Part shown: piece by piece, positions 19,766 through 27,959 of the stretch
Layout: each line of letters starts with the position of its first letter
Numbering within the stretch: position 1 is the first letter of the stretch
NCBI RefSeq assembly: GCF_907164915.1
Contig: NC_061866.1
Location: forward strand, 24,197,905-24,261,904
Reading direction: 5' to 3'
Origin: Impatiens glandulifera
Lineage: Eukaryota > Streptophyta > Magnoliopsida > Ericales > Balsaminaceae
Length of the DNA: 64,000 bases
Position numbers and translations under genes: made by a program
The notes under the pieces: model-generated
The model's input: only the letters and a program-made list of their open reading frames with translations
Databases searched by the model: none
Told to the model about the DNA's origin: nothing

Positions 19766-20870
19766 ATGGGAAGCATGACCCACAACGACAAGCCACCAAT
19801 GCTAAATAGTGAAGCGTTTAGCAGCTGGAAGAAACAGACTTACCTACATCTAATCACGCTGGATGATGAGATGAGCAGAGTTCTGAAGAAGGACCAATCA
19901 AGATCAAGAAGGATATAGATGCATGGACAACTGAAGATCGAAGACGGAGCAACCTGGACAACCATTGCATGAGGCACATCTACAAAGCTATAGACGATAA
20001 CACCTTGAACAAGATATCAGACTGTGAAAATGCAAAGGAAGCCTGGGAAACGATCATTCAGATCCATGAAGGAAACGAAAGAACAAAGGAGAACAAAATC
20101 TTGGTGGCTACACAAAAATATGAAAACATCAGGATGAAACCGGGGGAGAACATGAAGGAATTTAGCAACCGGTTCACCAACGTAGTCAACGAGCATCAAA
20201 CACTCGGAAAGAGATACGACAACCGAAAAGTAATCATTAAAGCCTTAAGATCACTGCCAAGCACATGGGATATCAAAACCATGGTGATGAGGGAATCAAG
20301 CAACCTCGGGCAGATGAAGTTGCATGATGTGTTTGAGGATCTTAAAGCATATGAGTTCGAGATTAAGTCTCGGATCGAAGATAAGGCATCTACGTCAACC
20401 GCAACCAGAGCTTTGGTTACATCGGTGGAACCGAGGTCCAAGTATCAACCGTTCCGGCTCCAGTCAAAAACGCTGATCAGATCAGTGAAGATGTGATGGC
20501 GATGTTAGCTCAGAAATTTGGGAGATTCATGAAGAAGAACCAGCCGCCATCTAACAACAACTTTAATTATAATTATGTAGACAAATCAAATAAAAGATAC
20601 TATAACTGTGATGGTTTTAAACATTTCAGGTTAGAATGTAGGAAACCGAGAAGAGACGACAAAAAACCGAAAGGCAACTATCAAGGCAACAACTACCAAG
20701 GCAACCGGAACCAGGGTAACAAATACCAAGGAAATGACTATCGGAGAAATGACAACCAACGGAACGACTACCGGAGAAACGATAACCAGCAGGTCGATGA
20801 GGGGAAGGAAATACAGAAGGCATTCATTGCATCCGACAATGGAAGCGAATGGGCGTATTCCGACAACGAG
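19766..20870 (+). pseudogene. B1 gag, two frameshifts
   Basis: The ATG at 19766 (MGSMTHNDKPPMLNSEAFSSW). A one-base loss near 19891 and another shift near 20433 split it; 19969-20496 covers the UBN2-like gag core (AKEAWETIIQIHEGNERTKENK, MKPGENMKEFSNRF, LRSLPSTWDIKTMVM). The CCHC knuckle (about 20598-20640) has Tyr for its first Cys (B2 keeps Cys), then YQGN/YRRND repeats (about 20670-20790), probably RNA-binding. Gag builds the virus-like particle. Confidence 0.9.
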
Positions 20871-21335
20871 AATGATGAGGAAAGAGTAACATGCTTCATG
20901 GCAAATGACGAAGAGGTTAGGAGAAGCAACCGACTAAGGAACTCGGAATGGTATCTGGATAGAGGATGCTCGAGACACATGACCGGCAACGATAAGCTGC
21001 TAGCAGACATCACCTATGAAACCGGAGCGGTTATCACGTTTGGTGACAACTCGAAAGGTAGAACTGTGGGCAAGGGTAAGATTGTCCATGGTAACCTGTC
21101 CATAAATAATGTACTACTGGTAGAAAACTTGCATTTTAACTTGTTAAGCATCAGTCAAATGTGTGATGTAGGATACAAAGTTGAGTTTCATAAGAATGCA
21201 TGCTTAGTTAAGAATCATCAAAATGACATCCTTTTAACCGGTAACCGAATGAGAAATATTTACAAAGTTGATTGGAAAACTGATTTTGAAAAATCTGTAT
21301 GCATGATAGCTGGAAATGATCCGAACTGGCTCTAG
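20871..21335 (+). pseudogene. B1 protease region
   Basis: SEWYLDRGCSRHMTGN holds the aspartic protease site. The catalytic Asp is retained (20958-20960), but the following residue is Arg instead of Ser/Thr. Conserved downstream: GKGKIVHGNLSINNVLLVENLHFNLLSISQMCD. A TAG at 21333-21335 ends the frame just before the integrase zinc region. Confidence 0.88.
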
Positions 21336-22552
21336 CATAAACGGCTAAACCATTTAAACTTCAAAACAATAAACTTCATATGTTCTAGGGAATTAGTTCA
21401 CGGTTTTCCAAATGTTAAATTTTCAAAAGATAAAGTATGTGCTGCATGTCAAATGGGTAAACAAATAAAATCATCTTTTAAAAGTAAAGGAAATTATCAA
21501 TCTGAACGATGCTTAGAACTCCTGCATATGGATCTGTTTGGTCCGGTTAGAGTAACCAGTTTAGGAGGCATGCAATATACCATGGTAGTTATTGATGATT
21601 ATTCTAAATTTACTTGGGTAATATTTTTAGCTTCTAAAAGTCAAGCAACTCCAAACCTGATCAAACTGATTCTGAGAATACAAAATGAAAATTTTATTCG
21701 GGTAAACAAAATCAGAAGTGATAGAGGAACTGAATTTATAAACAGCAGATTAACTACTTTTCTTGATGTTTCCGGTATTAGACACGAGTTATCTAGTGCT
21801 AGAATTCCTCAACAAAACGGCCTGGCTGAGAGAAGAAACTGAACTCTCAAGGAATCCGCAAGGTCAATGATAGCCGATTCAAGTATTGCTCAAATATTTT
21901 GGGCTGAGGCTATCAACACCGCATGTTACACTCAAAACCGGTCTTTAGTAACTAAACGATTTTCCAAAACTCCTTTTGAGATATACTATTATCGGATTCC
22001 AAACATACGATATTTTCGAATTTTTGGTAGTAAATGTTTTGTTCACAACAACGGTAAAAAATATTTGACCGCTTTTGATGCTAAATCCGATAAGGGAATA
22101 ATGTTGGGATATTCGGCTGTAAGTAAAACTTATAGGATATATAACATTAGGACTTTAACAGTTGAAGAAACATCCCACGTTGTTTTTGATGAATCGGTTG
22201 AATGAAACACTGCATTACCCTTCGATCTTCACAACAAAATGGAAAATTTCAATATTGATTATAATGATGAAGATGAGATTCCGGTCATTAGACATTTTGT
22301 CAATGATCAAGCGGTTGATGCTGAACATCAGCCTGTTCAAGCTACTTTAACGCAGAAAGTTGACTCTTCAGTCTCAACTGAAGAAATCGGTCGGTCTGAC
22401 TCTGCTCAGCCTACCGATCAGTCTAACCTTGATCAGCCAACCGAAAGCTTGGTAGACACGTCTCGGATAATACTCAGAAGGAACAAAAATCATCCTCTTG
22501 AACTAGTAATAGGTAACATATCCTCACCCGTCCTCTTAAACCCTAACATAAT
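21336..22552 (+). pseudogene. B1 integrase, with stops
   Basis: Zinc region (VCAACQMGKQIKSSF, about 21440-21480); catalytic residues in HMDLFGP (about 21527), RSDRGTEF (about 21716) and PQQNGLAERRN (about 21808), so all three D, D and E are present. TGA at 21840-21842 replaces Arg; TGA at 22203-22205 breaks the tail. The frame 21867-22205 carries the C-terminal region and 22239-22552 the linker to RT. Inserts retroelement cDNA when intact. Confidence 0.9.
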
Positions 22553-23330
22553 TTGGAGCACTATGAAAACTCAGCTTTCATATCACAAATTGAGCCGAAA
22601 AAGGTGGATGAAGCATTGTCAGATCCCGATTGGATCCTAGCAATGCAAGAGAAATTAAACGAATTTGAGAGAAAAAAAGTCTGGTACCTAGTCGCTAGAC
22701 CGAAAAACAAACCGGTTATAGGAACACGATGGGTATTCAGAAATAAACTCAATGAAGACGGTTTAGTTACGAGGAACAAAGCCCGGTTAGTGGCTCAAGG
22801 CTATAAACAGGAAGAAGGCGTTGATTTTGAAGAGTCATTTGCCCCTGTAGCTAGACTTGAGGCCATTAGAATATTTTTAGCATATGCAACTTTCAAAAAT
22901 TTCAAAGTTTTTCAAATGGATGTCAAAAGCGCTTTTCTAAACGGTAAAGTAAATGAAGAGGTGTATGTTAATCAACCTCCAGGTTTCAAAAATTCAGAAC
23001 ATAAAAATCATGTTTACCGGTTAAACAAAGCCCTTTACGGTTTGAAATAGGCTCTAAGAGCCTGGTATGACACGTTAACACAATTCTTGTTTAACCACAA
23101 GTTTATAATAGGCTCAGTCGATAAACCACTTTTCAAATTTGAGAAAAAGGAACACATATTGCTTGTTCAAATATATGTTGATGATATTATTTTTGAATCA
23201 ACCGATCCAAATCTATGTGATAAATTCTCGAAAATGATGACTGACAAATTTCAAATGAGTATGATGGGAGAACTGAGTTTCTTCCTAGGACTTCAGGTTA
23301 AGCAGATCGAGACCGGAACGTTCTAAATAC
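22553..23330 (+). pseudogene. B1 reverse transcriptase, with stops
   Basis: Motifs: [65 protein letters not shown], then TAG at 23048-23050 in place of the LKQA glutamine. The catalytic YVDD is at 23174-23185 and MGELSFFLGLQV follows. A frameshift lies at about 23326. Active-site residues are otherwise intact. Confidence 0.92.
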
Positions 23331-24130
23331 CAGCCGAAGTACACAGCCAAACTACTGAAGAAATTTGGAATGGATACATGCGCTGAGGCGGCTACACCAA
23401 TGAACTCTTCCGTAAAGCTAGACAAAGATGAGGATGGTCAAGCCGTTGACATCACAGCATATCGGAGAATGATTGATCCCTACTCTACTTAACAGCTGGT
23501 CGACCGGACATCTTGTTTGCTGTTGGAGTATGCGGGAGATTTCAAGCAAATCCAAAGCAATCACATTACACTACGGCTAAAAGAATACTGAAATATCTGA
23601 AGGGAACTCAAGATGTGGGACTTTGGTACCCAAAAGACTCAAGTTTCAACCTCATAAGTTACTCAGACGCGGATTACGCATGATGCAAAATTGATAGAAA
23701 GAGTACAAGTGGAACATACCAATTCCTGGGTGACCGGCTAGTCACATGGAGCAGCAAGAAATAAACCTCAGTTGCAACATCAACCGCAGAGGTAGAGTAC
23801 CTAGCATCCGGAAGCTGTTGTGCACAACTCCTCTGGATTCAACAGCAGCTAAGGGATTTTGGTGTAATAGCTGAAGAATCACCAATATTTTGTGACAACA
23901 CCAGCGCGATAGCGATTACATACAATTCGGTGCTGCACTAAAGAACGAAACACATTGATATAAGACATCATTTCATCCGGGAACATGTTCAGGAGAAACA
24001 CATCCGGCTGGAATATGTCTCAACCGAGCAACAAGTAGCTGATATCTTCACCAAACCGCTACAAGAAGCTAAGTTTTCTCACTTAAGAAACATTCTAGGA
24101 CTTACTGATGTAAAGCAACTTATACCATAA
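23331..24130 (+). pseudogene. B1 RNase H and pol C-terminus, degenerate
   Basis: Homologous throughout to the A and B2 RNase H (SYSDADYA, TAEVEYLASGSC, FCDNTSAIAITYN, STEQQVADIFTKPLQEAKFSHLRNILGL, KQLIP then stop 24128-24130), with several stops and frame changes. Confidence 0.88.
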
Positions 24131-24187
24131 TCATACATGCATACTGCTTACATACATCATCATGAAAAACCGGGATATATGTTCAGG

Positions 24188-24205
24188 GAGAAGCTTTCGC
24201 TTCTC
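24188..24205 (+). other. Post-pol stem-loop
   Basis: GAGAAGC-TTTC-GCTTCTC, a perfect 7-bp stem 58 nt after the pol stop, preceded by a purine run (CAGGGAGAA). Related but weaker inverted repeats lie at the same place in A (about 15526-15543) and B2 (about 45880-45902). Confidence 0.6.
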
Positions 24206-24758
24206 AAACCATATTCAAATAGGCCATTAAATATTCAAGGATGCTAATTGGGAAGAAGTCTCCGGTTAAGCCTGATCACTTCATGATATCAAATCACACG
24301 TATACTTACTACGCGGTTGAAATGACCTGGCAGAAGTGGAAAAACTTAATCCAAAGCTGAAATAATGTTGATGCGAGTCAACATTTCTTCACACCGGAAT
24401 AAACTATCCAACTAAAATTGATCACGGAAAACCGATTAGTATGAATGCATCCTGGTTTAGATAAACTGAACTCTTCCGGTTAACTTGGGACAACTAACCG
24501 TGTTTTCATGCATACCTTGAGAAATGAAGTCTGTAATTCATAAAATAGTTTACCTCAATCGAGATGACGACATGTGTCCATCATCAAGAGAGGGAAACTA
24601 ACATCTTGTCAATATATTTATTGTCATCATGAATATCTTAGTAATGATTAACTTTGCATTGAAAATAAACATTGTACAGTTCAACAAGTTAAAGCCTATT
24701 AACTAATTAATGACATCACTAAGCATGCTTAACCTATTGATCTAGCCGAACCCCTGGC
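24206..24758 (+). other. B1 spacer between pol and xORF1
   Basis: No coding potential. Contains TGACG and the CACGTG-like ACATGTG around 24563-24580 at the position where A and B2 have perfect G-boxes. It probably forms the upstream regulatory region of xORF1. Confidence 0.5.
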
Positions 24759-24765
24759 TATATAA
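24759..24765 (+). promoter_or_regulatory. B1 xORF1 TATA box
   Basis: TATATAA, 87 bp before the ATG at 24846, followed by a CA/CT-rich leader. The same sequence context (CCCCTGG before the TATA) occurs in B2. Confidence 0.78.
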
Positions 24766-24845
24766 ACAACACGTTGATCCTCACAACACTTCACAAAAAT
24801 CACTATTCACAAAAAACTCTCTTGAGCTAAAACTATCTCAAGATC

Positions 24846-25583
24846 ATGAACTCCGACCCACTCGCAAAGAAAATCCTGTTGGCCGATTTCAATTCTATTT
24901 ATCAATACGAAGACCATGAAGTCAAAGAAATGTTCCTAGCCGTTGAAAGAACCGGGCTAAGAGGATTTTTGGAGAACAGATTCATCCTCGACTACTTGGT
25001 AGTCGACGAGTTCTTCGAAACTGCAAAAGAGGTGCATCGAGACATAATCGTTGCACGAGTTTATGGTCAGACCTTCCTATTCAGCGAGACGGATTTTGCT
25101 GAATACTGCGGTTTACCCACTGAAGGAGTAACCAACCTTACTTACTCTCTGGTGACCATTGAGGAAATGTGTCATCGGTTCTCCAACTCCGACATCCCGG
25201 TTAGACCCTGGGGTGCTAAAAGCCAACTCTCTCACAAGTACCAGCTTCTATGTGAGATTCTGGGAAAGTCAGTTCTTGGTAGAGAGAAAAGCTATTACTA
25301 CACCCAGAGGCTCTTCGAGATGATGATTGCCGTTACGGTTGGGACACCGGTAAACTGGTCTTGGATCATCTTCAGCAATCTGAAGAAGATGATTCTCTCA
25401 AACAAAACCGGTTATGCTCCTCAGCTAAGCAGTTTATGTGCTAGTCTGGATATCCACTCCGGACCATTCGTCACTCTCCATCCGAAACACGTGCTCACGA
25501 AGGAGAGAATCTAGGAGCTGATCGACCGGTGGGAAGCAGCAAAGGCCAAGAGGAATCAAGCTGTCGGTTCATCAAATGTTTAA
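24846..25583 (+). pseudogene. B1 xORF1: first accessory gene, one amber stop
   Basis: The ATG at 24846 gives 222 codons (MNSDPLAKKILLADF...) to a TAG at 25512-25514. Reading on, ELIDRWEAAKAKRNQA continues to the natural stop at 25581-25583, as in B2. B2 has CAG at this codon, so this is a single C-to-T change. Motifs: RTGLRGFLENRF (35-46), VVDEFFETA (52-60), LFSETDFAEYCGLPTEGV (75-95), YTQRLFEMMIAV (about 155), VNWSWIIFSNLKKMI (about 170). No signal peptide, no membrane segment, no known catalytic motif. Function unknown; own promoter upstream and hairpin downstream. Confidence 0.85.
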
Positions 25584-25609
25584 ACTTTCTTCATCTCTTT
25601 TCCCATTCT

Positions 25610-25643
25610 CCAAACCGGTAATTTTGTTGTACTACCGGTTTGG
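25610..25643 (+). other. B1 hairpin after xORF1 (11-bp stem)
   Basis: CCAAACCGGTA (25610-25620), loop ATTTTGTTGTAC (25621-25632), TACCGGTTTGG (25633-25643). It lies 26 nt after the xORF1 stop, in the expected 3' UTR. The loop is identical to that after B2 xORF2. Confidence 0.9.
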
Positions 25644-25906
25644 TACTTTTCATTAATGAAAATCATTTCTTTCATTTTCGATCAAAACAAAGAAATTCTA
25701 AAAGAAATGATCAACATTAAATGCGCCGTATCAAACCAAATCAAATCAGTCTTGAAAACAGAAATATTCGCTCTCCAAGAAGCATGCTTGATCCAATTAG
25801 ACCATACATGACTTTATCCTCTTGAAAACTGATAAGGCATTTATGACCAGACATAAACGGTCTGATTTTTCAAATATTCTCATTAAATGCAACCAACCGC
25901 CCACAC

Positions 25907-25913
25907 TATAAAA
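25907..25913 (+). promoter_or_regulatory. B1 xORF2 TATA box
   Basis: TATAAAA, 104 bp before the ATG at 26011. A CT-rich tract (CTTCTCTCTCTAAG, about 25960) lies between. Confidence 0.78.
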
Positions 25914-26010
25914 GAGGCTTCATCCCTCTTCATCAAAACACACTTCAGATACTCTTCTCTCTCTAAGCTTCAAGAACTTCATTCGACCTTCATTTTTATT
26001 CCCTTCCAAA

Positions 26011-26771
26011 ATGAATGCCAAGCTAAGAAACACAATCATTGTCAACTTCCGTGAAATGTTGAACGCCCGGTTTCTAGAAACCATCTTCGCACCGATTGTA
26101 GAATCGGGACTTCAAGGCTTTCTTGAAGGATCGGACACCATCCTTGAAGAGGAGGTGTTTGAGTTCTTCAACAACGGGCACATCTTTGACGATAGTAGCA
26201 TAAGGACCATCATTGACGGGAGATTTCTTCGGATCACCGAAGAACATTTTGCTCAGTTCTTCGACCTTCCAACCGAAGGATTTTCCGACTTCCCAACGCC
26301 GTTCTTTCCGGCTAAGGAAGACTACGGCTTCATCTTCTCCTCATCCATCGATCCAATCGATGACCACGGAGAGAAGGATGACCTTGCTCCTCAATACCAA
26401 GTTTTTCATGACTTGGTTCAGCGGTCTATCATGGGCCGAATGCCCAACCAGAACTATAACTAGGAGGCTTCGACATCATGATAGCCATCGTCCGCAAATC
26501 GCCCGTAAACTGGGCTACCTACCTCTTCAACAACTTGAAGAAGTTTGTTTCTGCTCCAAGGGGAAGGATCGGTTTTGCTCTTCAAATCACCCGATACTTG
26601 GAGGTTCATCGTCGCAACCTCGGGCCCGGTGTTCCCGTCGGACCGGCCAACATCATGACTATATCAATGCTAGACAGATGGATATCGAGGATTGAGGAAC
26701 GAACACCCGACAACACTGTGGACAAGTGGGTTGACAGAATGATTGAGGGGGAGTGGCTCGATCTTCTCTGA
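26011..26771 (+). pseudogene. B1 xORF2: second accessory gene, one stop and a frame change
   Basis: MNAKLRNTIIVNF start. Motifs: SGLQGFLEGSDTILEEEVFEFFNNG (residues about 33-57), FLRITEEHFAQFFDLPTEGFSDF (about 75-97), KDDLAPQYQVFHDLVQRSIMGRM. TAG at 26461-26463 (B2 has an Arg codon), then the frame 26478-26771 with SPVNWATYLFNNLKKFVSAPRG, LDRWISRIEER and the final GEWLDLL. About 253 residues in all. Paralogue of xORF1 and xORF3. Function unknown. Confidence 0.85.
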
Positions 26772-26786
26772 TTCTATGTATTTTCC

Positions 26787-26823
26787 GGTTTTCTGGTCAT
26801 TTTTGTTGTAAGACCAGAAAACC
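26787..26823 (+). other. B1 hairpin after xORF2 (12-bp perfect stem)
   Basis: GGTTTTCTGGTC (26787-26798), loop ATTTTTGTTGTAA, GACCAGAAAACC (26812-26823), 15 nt after the stop. Stem unrelated in sequence to the xORF1 hairpin, loop almost the same. Confidence 0.9.
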
Positions 26824-27010
26824 ACTTAATCTCCTTATGTTTCGGATATATCTATAAATTTCACATTATTAAAGTCTTCGATTTTTTACATTAATCTTCG
26901 TTCGGGTTCTACTCTGAATAAACAAAAGACTTCATGTTAATCAAAGCTTCCGGCTAACAAAATTTCCGGTAAATCAAACTATCAAACAATGTTTGAAAAA
27001 GTTCAAAAAT

Positions 27011-27172
27011 TTACCGCCCACAGTTTTACCGCGCACGAAATTACCGCCCATAATATTCTCCGCATTTACCGCCTAAAGTTACTGCACTAACTTTTGGAGG
27101 GAAATTTGGCGCCAAAACTCAAAACCAAGTGACGGTTCAATTTCTAACCGTTCCAAACCGCACCCTATATAA
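27011..27172 (+). promoter_or_regulatory. B1 xORF3 promoter: TTACCGCC repeats, E2F-like palindrome, TATA
   Basis: Four to five TTACCGCC-type repeats (27011-27073), TTTGGCGCCAAA (27105-27116) and TATATAA (27166-27172), 114 bp before the ATG at 27280. The palindrome fits the plant E2F site TTTSSCGS on both strands. CT-rich leader (CTTTCTCTCTCT, about 27200). Confidence 0.8.
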
Positions 27173-27279
27173 GTTCAAAACAGTTCATTATTTACACAAG
27201 CTTTCTCTCTCTAAAATCTTAAACTCTCTCTGATTTCCGATCATCGTTGTTCTTCATCCTCTCTATTCACAATCTTATC

Positions 27280-27959
27280 ATGCCTCTAGATAAAGCACCA
27301 TTTCAATACATGTTGCAGGTCGATTTCAACGACATCGACGAACACGCTGCGGAAGAAAACAAGGTCGTGCTACAATCATTGAGAGATTCTGGACTAGAAA
27401 CATATCTTTCTGGTCCGTTCATCGTGCACCCGACGGAAGTTGTGGAGTTCCTGGCGACAGCGACTCTAACGAAGAGGACGGTATCTGCCACCGTGAACGG
27501 CAAAACGGTTAATATCACGGAGGAGATCTTCTCAGAAGTGCTCGGTTTGCCAAATACCGGGCTGGACTTCAAAACAAGCTTGACAGATGCAGAATCCAAC
27601 GCGGTCCGGTTGGCCATATCAGCTGATGACAAGAATTTGGTGACTCACTCCAGACGGAAGAACAAACTCAAGCCGGAGTTCAGATGGATGCTGAACATAA
27701 TCTCAAGATCACTTCAGGGCAGAAGAGGCAACTTTGATAACCTGACCAAGCTGAAGTTGAAGATGTTGATGGCGATTGTCCGTAGTGACAAGATCGACTG
27801 GGGAACCGTTCTGTTCGAACAGTTCTGCGATATGGTGGTAAAGAAGGATGGCGGGTTCAGGCTTACGCCATACAAATAGGGAAGATCCTACATTTTTTTC
27901 AAGTTGAACTCGGTAAAGGTGAACCGCTCCCATCCGGTAATCTTTTAAACTCTGAGTAG
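27280..27959 (+). pseudogene. B1 xORF3: N-terminal xORF domain of the large accessory protein
   Basis: The ATG at 27280 (MPLDKAPFQYMLQVDFNDI). Motifs: DSGLETYLSGPF, VVEFLATA, VNITEEIFSEVLGLPNTG, LKPEFRWMLNIISRSLQG, VRSDKIDWGTVLFEQFCDMV. The main frame stops at 27877-27879 after a shift. The alternative frame continues to a TAG (27957-27959) directly followed by the ATG of the tail. B2 has a Gln codon in place of this TAG, so the ancestral gene was one long ORF. Confidence 0.84.

Noticed and set aside
24846..27879. Accessory ORFs as envelope genes, as proposed for some Sirevirus-like copia elements
   Set aside because: Position fits, but no signal peptide, transmembrane segment, glycosylation-rich ectodomain or fusion peptide is visible.
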